From Hirundichthys speculiger (Eukaryota > Chordata > Actinopteri > Beloniformes > Exocoetidae), in NCBI GenBank assembly GCA_018398805.1, contig JAGFBZ010001970.1:848501-912500 (forward strand): 64,000 nt of DNA, read 5' to 3'. The notes below the pieces were generated by a model. The model searched no databases and had not been told where the DNA came from. It saw only the letters and a program-made list of their open reading frames with translations. Each line of letters begins with the position of its first letter. The first letter of the stretch is position 1. The position numbers were made by a program, and so were the translations under genes. Shown here piece after piece: positions 42,966-54,500 of this stretch.

Positions 42966-42973
42966 GTCTAAGC
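42966..42973. other. 8-bp target site duplication, right
   Basis: GTCTAAGC, exact partner of 40,461-40,468. Confidence 0.9.
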
Positions 42974-44274
42974 GATGGAGAACATGTTTTTGAAGTGGGA
43001 AGAATCAAAGGTAAGGGCCAAGGTCAGGAGGACACGTCCATTTTGTTGAAAAATGGTATAAGTACATTAGAAAAGACGCCAAGTAGACGGGTTAAAATAC
43101 AAGATATTTGCTGCATTTTCTGAAAGCTCCACTCTTCTGACTGGCAAGGCTTGAAGTAAGAAGAGTTTGAAGTTGAGACAGAAGTTGGTCACTGCTGTGA
43201 GTTTGGACGAGTTTCAATTTTGGATGCTGAGGTTGTGTGTGTCTGTCTGCAGGCTGAGACCAGCTGCAGCGAGGACATGCAGTCTCTTTATATGGGATGC
43301 CTGGTCATCCAACTGATCTATCTGGCGCCCCAGATAGTTATCTATTTAAAGTGACTTTTTGCTGACTATTATCATGGGGAACAGCCAATGGTCTCCCTTC
43401 CACTGGGCTATAAGGGTTGCTAGCAGAAAGGGAAATCAATAATGTCGATAGGGTGAGCATTAGGATGCCCAAGTGGTTTTAACAGCCCCATTGTCATTCC
43501 ACCATTTTTGTAAAGCTGTTTGTGGGCCATTCTTTCTGCAGTCTTCAATTTTCAGAGGGCTGAGGAAGATAGACAGCTATGGAGACAGAGAGACAAAGAC
43601 TGAAAGAGAGAGGCAAAGAGGGAGCTTGCAGACAATCAAACTGGAAGCCAATTTCTAGCATGTCATCTGTTCGATAGCCATCCACAAAGGCTTTAAAGAT
43701 GTTTTGTTTGTTTCATTTTTTTCCAGACCATCAGCCCCTGAACTGAACCATAGTTGTTTTCTCATCAGCACTAAACACTTCACAATTTACCTTACAACAC
43801 CAATGCCACACTTTATGAGCATTTATATACTTGGAGCTATTCTGTGTAATGTTTTTGTTCTTTTTCCTCATTATTTAAAACTGTGTTTTATTTAAACACA
43901 ATTCAGATTACCTAATTACATCAAGGCTTTTTTAGAGCTTTGGTGAGTTTTTGTCCTGATATGCATAATATGCAGCAGTTTCAAAATGTTAATAGTGAAA
44001 ATTCTTAATGGTCAGAATTCCATAGTTTAGTATTTCTATTGTCACTATTACGCAGATGCTAAAGAATGTGCACGATATCTAAAGAATTATCTGGTATGGA
44101 TTATAGCTGTACACTGGTATGGAATTTAAGATATGGTGTGCAAGACTATATTCTACAACTGTATCCCTGAGGCTGCAGGTGACTTAGGGGGGTAGGTGCT
44201 TAGGGTTAGGAGAAAGTCAAGAAAGTTTAGTGATAATGACAATGCATCACATTTTGAACTCGCACACTGTAGGA
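42974..44274. other. Unannotated stretch, no gene seen
   Basis: Single-copy-looking sequence; no motif in the short frames. Confidence 0.55.
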
Positions 44275-45077
44275 GACAAGGCAGTTTTATTTGTGCAGCA
44301 TAAAATCAACAAAGTGCATTACAAAGGCATGATTGTCAGTATATGAAAAGAACAAAAAAGTATGAAAAATAGCATATACATGTAAATAAAATCAATAAGG
44401 CAATACATTATGATTTAAAAAAAAAGGATAATAAAACAATGAATAAATCTAAATGCATTATCACCCTGTTTGGTTTAACCTCAAGGTTCTACCAGCTGAC
44501 TGCCCACTAAAGATCTCAGACCCCTGCTTAGCTTATATTCTGCAAGGAGATCAGAAGTGTATTGTAGCCTCATTATTACTAATTTCTAAACTAACAACAC
44601 TTCAAGGCACATTCTAATTAAGTAAGCAACTAGAAGCCAGTGGAAAAATTTGATAACAGGGATATGCTCATTTTTTTCCAGGTCTTGTTAGAACTCTGGC
44701 AGCAGTGCACTGAATGAGCTAAAGCTGCCTAATAATCTTTTTTGGAAGACCCGACAACTGACTCTTACTGTCGTCAAGTCTGCTGGAAATGAAGGCACAG
44801 ATGAAATCAATAACATTTAAAGATTTATAAGCAGGGTTTTTGTCTTGATAACTACAGAACCAAGTTGGGAAACAACATTCATTCTTTCCTATTTGTTGCC
44901 AGATAATATTATTTTTTATCTTGTATTGATTTTGTTAATTAACTACGTTTGTTGAATGCACCCAACTGTTCACTTGCTCTAAGCAATGATGGAGTGAGTT
45001 TAATGGACTATATCATTTGGTGAAAAACCAAGTAAATTTGAGTGTCATCGGCATAGCTGTGTTAAGCAACATTGCTG

Positions 45078-45250
45078 GCATGTATGATTTGACCTAAAGG
45101 AAGGATGTAATAGTTGAATAACAGTGATTCAAGAATTGACCCCTGAGGCACTCCACAGGTAATAAACTCACAAATGACCGGTGATTCTGGTTTCAGTATT
45201 GGAACAACTCTTGAATGGATTTTTTTTAATAATTAATGTGAATGAATGTG
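45078..45250 (-). repeat. Duplicated RT palm segment, copy one
   Basis: Matches 45,326-45,358 plus 45,583-45,800 once the MITE and AAT tract are removed. Both carry the VPQGS block (here 45,128-45,158; the other at 45,604-45,637, where it reads VPQ-R-S). Copy one reads on into YADD. Confidence 0.8.
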
Positions 45251-45358
45251 AAGGCAGATTGAAAAATGTCTAAAAGGCCATTTGTATTTAAGAAGTCTCA
45301 TCTGCATTGTGGCGACAATGTTGTCATGTATGATTTGACCTAGAGGAAGGATGTAGAA

Positions 45359-45582
45359 CAGGGGTGGGCAATCCCAGTTCTCAAGGGCTGCTGTCCTGCA
45401 TGTCTTAGATGTTTTCCTGCCACAACACACCTGATTCAAATGAGTGAATCACCATCAGCTTGTCATCGGGATCTGCACAAGACTGTTAATGATCCATTCA
45501 TTTGAATCAGGTGTGCTGAAGCAGGAAAACTTCTAAGACTTGCAGGACAGTGGCCCTTGAGGACTGGATTTGCCCACCCCTG
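45359..45582. mobile_element. Palindromic hAT-type MITE (224 bp)
   Basis: Starts CAGGGGTGGGCAATCCCAG and ends TTTGCCCACCCCTG. The two halves are inverted copies of each other over roughly 95 bp, each passing TTTTCCTGC, CACACCTGATTCAAATGA. The flanks share TGTAGA (left TGTAGAA, right TGTAGAG). It sits inside the second copy of the duplicated LINE segment. No coding capacity. Confidence 0.85.
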
Positions 45583-45639
45583 TGTAGAGGTTAAATAACA
45601 GTGATTCAAGAATTGACCTCTGAGGAACTCCACAGGTGG

Positions 45640-45645
<6 letters not shown>

Positions 45646-45671
<26 letters not shown>

Positions 45672-45691
45672 TTATCATTATTATAATAATA

Positions 45692-45742
<51 letters not shown>
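45646..45742. repeat. Inverted (TTA)n-(TAA)n microsatellite
   Basis: TTA units (45,646-45,682) turn into TAA units (45,683-45,742), so the tract is an inverted repeat able to form a long AT hairpin. Confidence 0.93.
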
Positions 45743-45743
<1 letters not shown>

Positions 45744-45943
45744 TCTGAATGAGCTCATAATTGGAGGAGTAATCCTGGTTTTAGCATTACAACAACTCTC
45801 GAATTGATGTTTTATCTGAGTCATAGTTCATATAAATACAATGGGTGAAGTCAGACTGAAATCTGTCAGCAAGGCCATTTTCGTTTTAGAAGTTGTTCAA
45901 CTGGAATAAAACTGCTTTATCAATATTTTCCAGTAAAGGAAAG

Positions 45944-45948
<5 letters not shown>

Positions 45949-46009
<61 letters not shown>

Positions 46010-46010
46010 T
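45949..46010. repeat. (TA)n microsatellite
   Basis: About 27 TA units inside the LINE, between the finger and palm regions. Confidence 0.97.
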
Positions 46011-47130
46011 TAAATTATTTGACATGTAAGTGTTCAAGCTGCTTTCTTTAGAAATGGATAACTGCAGTTTTGTGAGATTTGAGAAGCGTCCGTGATAAGA
46101 GCAAAGCCTTGGCAAATTGCAGCAAAAATCCATTTTTAGAGTAGTAAGAGCAGTTTTAAAGAAACTGGTTGGTGGAGTGTCCAGAGAGCATGTTGATGAA
46201 TTCAGATTCTCCTCCAGGTTTTTAGCACTGATAAGATTAAATGTTGATAATCTGATCAAGAGATGTGTGATTGCAGTAGTTTTAGACATCCATTGTTTGA
46301 TGTTGATGATATAATGGCAAGTCTGATGTTTTTGATTTTTTGATCAAAAAGGATGCAAATTCAATACACTTATTCTGAAACATGAAATCAAGGGTTAGAC
46401 GTGTGTCTGGGAGATTAGTACATTTCTCAACAGTAGCAAATAGCAGATAAATGCTGTTGATATTCATGCTGATCATGTTGGAAATGTAGACTTGTCTCGC
46501 CTTTTTCATTACAATCTTGTAGGTATTAAGGTTTTTTTTTCACATTTCTTTGAGAATTTGCTGATTATTCTTTCCTTTTTGTGTTAAGCATTCTCTTCTG
46601 TTTTGTGACAGCTGACTGGTTTCTCATTGATGTTTTATCCTTGCTTAATTGTGTTTATCTGTTTAGAGGGAATAATATCAATGATTTTAAGAGTTTTACA
46701 TTTGTAAAGACTAAGAGGCAAGTCACCACACTGACTTATCCAGACATGACTTCTATAAAAAACACGCACGTTTTGGGATGGCTGACCTTTCAGTGAAAGC
46801 AGACACAGAAACACAAAATGGTCAGAAAAGCCAACATCCTTGAAAAGAGTCAGAAATATCAGCGGCCTTGCTGATTCTCACATCCAGTGTGTAACATTGT
46901 TAGTGTGTGGCCTCTTTCACATGCTGCAACGAATCAAACATTTCCAAAAGACCACAAAATTCACTTGCAGTTTTGTCTGTGGAATTGTTGATGCAATTGT
47001 TAAAATCACCAGCACCTTGCAGGGAACCTTGTAGGTTGGAGGATCTCTGCAAGATGATTAACAACAGAATTTTTGGAATGCCTATCAACAAAATGCAGAG
47101 ATATTCAGCGAACAAAAATTAACGCTTGCA

Positions 47131-48009
47131 GCCAAAGATGTGGCCTTCAGTTTTGCAACCGAGGTATATTGTTGCCTTGTTAAAAATTAGTCCTTTGTCA
47201 TGTTCAAGATGTTTCATCAGAAGTCAGCAACATTATTTCAAAGCTTTATACCTAAAAGAATAGCTGACATTAGGATTCTATGGTGGTGTGACATTTGGGT
47301 GTTATAAAGTTGCATTGATATACACTGATAACCATTTTCTCAAATACCAATATTTACATAAAAGCATTACTCTAAAAGGTGTCATTGTGCCTTGTATATG
47401 CTAAAGACAATCACATAGATCACTCCGTTATCCACTGACATATCCTGGCATACCTGCTGACTGAATCTTTCTCATTCAGAAAGGTTAAGATGAATCTTAA
47501 TGTCATTGCACATCAAGCACAGCAGTGCTGTAATGTGGAAATAGGCAGATTGTTTAACTTGCTTCATTCAGTTTGGCAATCACAATTCATCATAAAGGTA
47601 TGTGTTGTTGTTGTGGGTCAGCGTTGGGTTAATTTGGGCCTGAAGGGGATACCTTCTATGTTACTAACTATATACATCTTTTAAAAGTCATCCTGGCAAT
47701 GACAGACATGTTGTTCATCTTGTACACAACCTAAATATTCATTGAATAGGAGATTTTTTAAATTTTTTTATTTCAGCAAAATTAATCTGATCAAAATTTA
47801 ATTTGGCAAGTATTCAAATACGATTATCAATTTTAATCTCCAATTGGCAGTTTTGGGATCACAACATATGTCTGCAGGCATTAATTTATTAATTTTTGAA
47901 GTGGCTCCTGTGGTCAGGGCTAGACATATTTAGTTTTAACCAAAAGCAAAGTTATCTCAGAAAGTTGTTCAACACAGTCCTTTCTTGTCGTGATATTTGT
48001 AGACTTCTC
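47131..48009. other. No feature recognised
   Basis: May include the 5' part of the LINE endonuclease, but I could not align it. Confidence 0.5.
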
Positions 48010-48170
48010 TTGACAAGGCAAGACAAGTTTATTTGTAGAGCATATTTTGTGTCGAGGAGAAGTCAAGGTGCTTTACATAAAACATTAAAAGCTTTACATA
48101 AAAAATTTAGCATTGAAAGTACATTAAAAACAGAAATAAACTTAAAGAAATAAAATAAAAATTTAAAAAT
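48010..48170 (-). mobile_element. LINE/SINE 3' tail
   Basis: GGCAAGACAAGTTTATTTGT, then AAGGTGCTTTACATAAAAC and AAAACATTAAAA. This is a common teleost 3' end (minus orientation) of the same general type as at 44,275 and 18,205. No coding part. Confidence 0.6.
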
Positions 48171-50105
48171 TAAATCAGTACCACAGGACTCTTGGACTCA
48201 TTCTGCCCTATGACTCAGACAACATCACAATCTCCCAGGTATTGTTAGTTATTCTCCCCACACCCACACAGCGTGGGCTCCAGGGCTTCCCAATCGTTGG
48301 GGATAAAAGAAAAAATAAATAAATAAATAAAGAGTGCTCGACATTGAAATCATGTTTATTTAAAATGCTTACCTACTGACTTTTGAAACCAACTTAAAAT
48401 ACAGAAATGTTGACAGTGATCTTAGATTGCAGACTAAATAACATTTCAAACTGAATAAAAAATCATTCAGGTCAACAGAAAACTTCTCAAACAAACCTTT
48501 ACATTTTTTTGGCCAGAAATACCAGTATGACTTCAATATTACTGAAATAACTTAATGTGATGGAAGGAATGACTTATCTATGTCCCAGTGGAGTCCATGC
48601 CAGAAGTGTGCATGTCATTCTGACCCCAAGACAGAATATATGGTAAAAATAATTTTTCTTACCCAATTACACTGTTTTTATGATCGTTCGGAGCCAAAAT
48701 TGAGATCACGATTAAAAGCCCTATTCTCCTCTGGAAAATAGCTGTGCTTTGCATACATTTTTGTTTAAGCACCAAAAGCACAGAGGGTGCAAACATGGTA
48801 CAACTGACAGTAACAAAGTATTTTATGGTCCCCTTTTAGCAAATGTACTGGCATTAGAGAGGAACAATCTTTAGATGATGTACTTTTGGTATAAAAATCA
48901 ACAAATGCTGCACGTCTTTTGTAAAGAGCTATTACACAAAGAGGAAATTTTTATTTTTCACCATTAAACATCTTGTGGCATGACAGAATTGTTTGTACCC
49001 TTATACATACCATGCACTATAAATGTGCCGTGCTCAGTCACTGCTTTCAAATCAGTCAGAAATGATGTCAAGATTGTTTTGTTCTTCATTTTCTTTTGAA
49101 GCACAATGGGGACAATGATTGAGACCCATCTTGACTTTAAAGTTTAGCACATCCCTAGGGATTAGAAAAAGACAAAAAAAAAAAAAAAACAAGTTCAAAG
49201 AAACTGACATCAGACTTGTCACACTCAAGAGTCTTTGTAAAGGTTTGGAGGAAATCAGTTAGCTCTCTCGATGTTATCAGAATTTCAAGGTTTGGGCCAA
49301 GTTGTTCATGACAGTAATATATTTAGTCCTCTTACAACTGGCAGAATGTAGCCTGTTTATTCTATTAAGTTTGAAGAAAGAGTAACTTTGCTTGGCTGTT
49401 CGTGAGAAGGCAGGTGGGGCCCCGTAAGTGGAGGCTAATAAAGCTGGCTAACTGGAAGGAACAGAACAAGAGTTAAAAAATGACTTTCACATAACACGAC
49501 ACGCCAAAGTCTAATCTTCTGCCAGGCAGGTAGACAGAACAAATCCAGCAAAGAGCAGATGGGCGACCAGAGCTTAAATATGGAAGTCTTGATTGAAGTG
49601 ATGAGATCCAGGTGAGACCCAGGTGCGTTAAACCACAGCCCACAAGGAGCAGCTAGGCTGCAGCCAGAAGGGATCCTGGCAGTCCTAACGCTAACAGGGA
49701 AAAATAAATAAATGAATGGAATTACACGCTCACATGAACAAAAAAGAACAACAAGAGAAATAACTAGTCACGTGGTACATACAGAAGAAGTCAAGATGCC
49801 TTTTATTGTCATTGAGCACAATGATACATCATTCCAGTACATCATCCAACAGTTGACGATGTACTGACAATGAGCTCAGCTGAGAGAAGAGGAAGTTGTC
49901 TCGGGTATTTTGTGATTGTTCTTTCAATCACAATGAAAATAGATTTGGCAAGGCAGCTTCAGCATGTACAGCTTAGGCCTTGTTTTTTATCCTCAGGAGG
50001 CTGGGGCAGCTGATCAGTCATGAGTAACATGCTTTTCACATCAGTAGACGTTCTGTTTTGAAAAACGCAAAAAAGGGACCCCAAGAAAGAATAATAAATG
50101 ATATG
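48171..50105. other. Unannotated stretch, one possible LINE tail
   Basis: No gene recognised. A short A-run is at 49,173-49,188. The stretch 49,789-49,830 (AAGATGCCTTTTATTGTCA) looks like the inverted 3' end of another LINE. The part 49,400-49,720 looks repeat-like but I cannot name it. Confidence 0.5.
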
Positions 50106-50440
50106 TCAAATTGTGGTAGTTTTTTTTAAAGGAAGTCCAGCACAGGGATGGGGCACGTTTCTCAGGACAGACAATTCTTCATTTGTTATTTTGATGATAT
50201 GGTTGAGAACACTGTCTAACAGCTTCTTGCAAAATCTCCCATAAGAGATCAATTTATTTGAGATTTTGTGACTGTGGAAGCCATAGCGTGTGATTCGCAT
50301 CATTTTTATGCTCAACAAACCATCCAGTGACCACTGAGCCCTAGAGCTGTGAGCACTGAGATACTGGAAAAGACCAATCCCATTATGATAGCAAGCTTGC
50401 ATCACAGGATAAAGGTGATCACTCAGAACCACTTTGTATT
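50106..50440 (-). pseudogene. Tc1-like transposase relic, C-terminal half
   Basis: The minus-strand frame reads VVLSDHLYPVMQACYHNGIG and LFQYLSAHSSRAQWSLDG. This aligns with 'VVLSDHLYPMMKHFYPDGSG LFQDDNAPIHRAR..TEWFDE', a Tc1-like lineage distinct from the element at 28.7 kb. The second catalytic Asp (FQDDN) is lost (FQYLS). A collinear nucleotide stretch for 'NHMLWPSQSPDLNP' follows near 50,300-50,260 but the frame is disturbed, and the region around the catalytic Glu is unreadable. The N-terminal domain and inverted repeats are not found. Confidence 0.65.
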
Positions 50441-50445
50441 GATTT

Positions 50446-50981
50446 GTAGCCTTCAGACTGAGAGGGTAAGTGAAAGGCTCAAGGATTCAGCTTTTTCCTT
50501 TAATTTGTCATCTGTGTGTAGCGTTCACCATTATGGTAATTCAGTCATGTGTGGAAGTTGATACCCCCTCTTTTAATCCTTTGCAGTTTTGTTTCAAAAA
50601 CAGAATAAGAATAATCAGATAGTGAGTTTTAGTATTGGTAAATACAACCTCAGTTGAAGATCTGTTCTCACCATGGCCTTATTTATTTAACAATTGTTTG
50701 TTCTTCTGCCTGTCCAAAAAACAATAGCAGCAACAACAAAACAAACAGCAACAAAGCTATTTGAGTAATACTAAGTATTACCTCCACTGTGCTTTAAAAG
50801 GGTAAGTTGCACCCCGGGGCTACTAATTATCAACTACTAATTATCAACTTTTATCAAAGTCATAATACGCAGGGGTGTAGACATGCTGACAGTTTCTGTT
50901 TTGGAGCCTTCAGGTGTGTGTTAACACAATGCCAGCAGGGAAAGACATGAATATTGGTGTTAAGGAAAAAAAAAACATATT
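50446..50981. other. No feature recognised
   Basis: Contains a short local direct repeat CTACTAATTATCAA near 50,820-50,850. No gene. Confidence 0.55.
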
Positions 50982-50989
50982 AGAGAAAC
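50982..50989. other. 8-bp target site duplication, left
   Basis: AGAGAAAC, repeated exactly at 51,167-51,174. Confidence 0.85.
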
Positions 50990-51166
50990 CTGGGGCGCCG
51001 AAAAGGGGGGGTAAAGGATACGGATTATAGGGGGGCCATGATTAAGGGGGGGCCCAGAGAGGCCCCTAATGATGATCAAAAATAGCATCAACAAATTTCG
51101 CTGCTGTGTTGGGGGGCCCGATAAAGATTCTTTTCATGGGGCCCAAAATCCCTAGCGGCGCCCCTG
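50990..51166. mobile_element. hAT-type MITE (177 bp)
   Basis: Starts CTGGGGCGCCG and ends CGGCGCCCCTG, nearly perfect inverted termini, bounded by the exact octamer AGAGAAAC. G- and C-rich arms (GGGGGGCCC and GGGGCCCAAAA) flank a short AT-rich centre. No coding capacity. Confidence 0.88.
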
Positions 51167-51174
51167 AGAGAAAC
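51167..51174. other. 8-bp target site duplication, right
   Basis: AGAGAAAC, exact partner of 50,982-50,989. Confidence 0.85.
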
Positions 51175-51299
51175 GGTTGTTGCTTCAGATCAATCCAGAC
51201 AGGGACAGAAAAACAGTTCTAAGCAATTTGGAATTCAACATTTCAATAGAAAAAGATTATTCAGAAAATGGAAAGCATTTAAGACATTCACAAAAGTGG

Positions 51300-51550
51300 T
51301 TTTCTCCCCCCCAAAAAATTCACCTCAAGGTCGGACTGTGCAGTGCTCAGAGAAATACAAAATAGGTGAAAAAAAAGAAAATCAAAGAAAATCAAAGACA
51401 CAAGATTGTGGAATGACCCAGCTAAAGTCCAGACCTCAGCTTAATAGAAATGATGGCAGGACCTCAAAAACTTATAAGAGCTGTGTAAAGTTAATGCCCA
51501 GATACCTCAATGCATTAATGTTGCAAGGAAGAATGGGTCACCCCCCAATA
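51300..51550 (+). pseudogene. Internally deleted Tc1-like transposase relic
   Basis: Plus strand: NSPQGRTVQCSEKYK near 51,316-51,362 matches the N-terminal DNA-binding region of a Tc1-like transposase. After an A-rich joint, 51,400-51,540 matches at nucleotide level the segment for 'WPSQSPDLNLIEMLWRDLKRA' and the C-terminus, with stops. Most of the catalytic core between them is deleted. The lineage differs from those at 28.7 and 50.1 kb. Confidence 0.6.
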
Positions 51551-54500
51551 ATGCTGTACTGTACTGTGGGATGGTCGGGTGTAGTTTCCCAGTATTATGG
51601 CTAATAACAGGTTGTAATGTTATTATGCGGCTAACACTTTCAGTCACAGGTGAGTGAGACTGTTTCACTGTTAACACAGTAGGCTTGTAGAGCAGGGAAC
51701 GGCACACGATTGCTTTGATTCCAACACTAATGCAAATAATCTGCCACGGTGCAGGGATTTCCTGTCACAAACCATAATCATTAAAAACATTGTTTTGAAG
51801 TTATTATGGTAAAAATACACTTTCTCAACTCAAGCCTCGAAAGGGAACAAGGGAACAGGGAACAAGAGAACTCGCTGCACACTTTATTTAACTGCTTGTA
51901 CAGAAATGTCATGACACCAACTTTGCCAATTCAGAGGCAGTTTAGAATCACTTAGAAGCCGTCCAGAAAGAGGCAAAGTCCTGGTTAAGATTGTTTAATG
52001 TTAGCAGATGTATTTCTGTGTTTAAAATGCTACTGTGATTTGAAATGTGTAGTTTGGAGAGGCAGCTGCTCTCTCCTACCAGAATGGCATCTCGTCTAAG
52101 ACTCTTTTAAAGGAATGCAGTTTCAAGGTGCTCAGGTCTCCTTTAAACCCTGAGCTTTTACAGGAAAAAAAAAAAAAGGATAATACGGGAGGTACTAACG
52201 TTTAACTTTTGCATGTTACAGTTACTGATATATTTGATCATTCACAAGCAAAAACAACACAGGCATACACACACACGGTTTAAGAGCACAAACAAGTACA
52301 CAAAGACTATAAAAACACTGTCAAATTTGACAGTTTGCCTGATATTAGCATAGTTTTGTCTTACAAATCAGTACATCTCCGCCCTTTTTGAGTCACTTGG
52401 AAATCAGATTCTCTTTGACAGTGTGACTGAGTGGAGTACAAAACACAGATTTGCAACCTTTAGCTGTTAAGACAGCTTTCGAGGCTTATGAGTCTGCGGG
52501 TGTGTTTGAATACGGATAAACAGATACAAACAGCGCACGCTGGGAAACAGTTTGCACATGCTTCATTTTCTCACACACACACACATACAAATAGACACAC
52601 ACAAATGCACACACCCACTGAGTCATAGTGTAACTTGGTGTGTTTCTAGCTATAGGGAAGTCCTTTATCCACATAACTAGATTATCTCACACTGAGCTCT
52701 GATCAGCTTAATTTGGATTCAACCTACTTAGCCTTCCCTGGTCTGTCTGTCAGTCTGTCTGTCTTCATGTTCATCTTTCTTTCAGTACACTTGAATAGAA
52801 AGATGATTGCTTGTATGTCAGCATGTCTTTTTTAACCATCAATGTTTATTCTATGATGAGGATTACCACCTGCAGGTTATTCCATCCATTTTTCCTTCTT
52901 CTCCTCCATCCTTCCAAGCAAAGCTCATTTCAAGCAGAGTAGATATGTTATTTCGTGAAAGTTCTTATCTCACGGTGCAAAAATAAAAGTAGAATAGTTT
53001 TTGTTTAAACTATTGTAAAAAAAAAAATGCTGCAGAGATTCTGTTTATTTTGTTTTATTTTTTTTCCCCTTGAAAAAACCAAACCAAGAATGCCTGCACC
53101 ATAGCAACATCTGTGTCCATGCCTTGGCAGGGTGTCACTGAAATGACTTGACTGCAGTGGTTTATCGATGACGAAATCATCAAAAAACTCCCCAGGGACT
53201 TACTGAAAATAAAATAACAGCTGTTAATCACTGAGGAACCCATTAATTACCTCAATGCATTTCTGTTCTTCAAAAACATTCATCTGGAAAATCGTGTAAC
53301 TTTTTCATTATATGTGTTTTTTTTTTCAAAATTTACAATGAATCTTATAATTGTGCAGTAATAACAATGTAGATCTAGACGTTCACAACAGGGTTAGAGT
53401 GAGAATAGTGTGATATGGTAACCTGGGGTATTTAAACACAGCAGCAGCATCCCTTTGAATCCCTTCATAAATAATAATAATAATAATAATAAATCTGCTG
53501 TGTAATTTTGGAGTGTTTTTAATAACCACCTGAAGAGCGTGTTGATGTCCCACAGCAGCAGTGCTGCATTGCTGTCTGTAGCAATGCTATAAACAATGTA
53601 AGTGTAATTAATAAAGAACCCTGTTCCAAACAAAAGAAAAAAAAAATCATCTGACAACCTCTTTTAGAAGAAGATCACGTGAATGCAAAGAAACTTCCCC
53701 TCAATAAATAAATTTGAAAAAAGAGCAATCAAGCTGCAGGTTGGCAAAGCTTTGGATTTTAGACCAAAAAGAGTCACATCATCTAAATGAGGCTTCGTGC
53801 AAGGTTTCTATGAACACGTTGACATTCAGAGATCGCCGGTAACATCTCAGAATTTATCACCCTCTAAACACTGCAAGGATGGATGTGTCATCAACTTCAC
53901 CGGCCCCTGCTTCTGCAGCTTCCCAAGAAAGACCATCACCGATGTGCAGCACTTGACAAATCCAACAATAGCAGGTGTGCTTGTGTTAAAAAAAAAAAAG
54001 AGAGAAAAAAAAAAAACTAAATACAAAAAGGAGACTGTGCAGTAGTGCAGTGGAAAAGCTTCACTGAAGTGGTAAAATAAATGGTCTTTCTTAACACAGT
54101 GGGGGAGGGGGCATCATTTCAAGATGGATGAAAGCACTACACTCAAACTGCAAACTGCTTTTATGTAAGCACTTTTCTAAAGCAGGCATTCCTTTCTTGT
54201 ACTAGCAGGTAAAGCAAGATGTACAAGAACTAGAGTCAGGAGAAGACGAGTGACATGTGATCATCTACCAAGATGACGCCATGCATGAGTCCAAATGTGT
54301 CCCAAAAGTCACGCAGCGGACAGTGTTGCTCAATCTACTCACAGGCATTTTATAATTAATTCATAGTGGCTGTGGTGCATAAAACTGCAATACAGTACAA
54401 TTAAACGCACCATCTAAATTCATATGATTGCATTTTTGGAACTTAAATTGTTGCAAGTTCATATGATTAAACTGCTGGAAGATCCGAGCATCACTAGAGT

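Larger units (their letters stand above)
44275..47130 (-). mobile_element. L2-type LINE, long but decayed (minus strand)
   Basis: A non-LTR retrotransposon running right to left. In order: endonuclease block with AGDFNNCINNSTDKT (GDFN at 47,010-46,999) and DVGFSDHFVF; linker KKARQVYISNMI (46,509); SSTCSLDTPPTSFFKTAL (about 46,200); the palm CGVPQGSILESLLFN (45,158-45,128); SYADDTQIYLV (YADD at 45,055-45,044); the C-terminal KNEHIPV..FHWLLVAYLIRM region (about 44,680-44,600); and a 3' tail (about 44,330-44,275) with a GTGCATTACAAAGG-like motif. It is interrupted by stops, an internal tandem duplication, a MITE, and microsatellites. The clade call rests on recalled motifs. Confidence 0.82.
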
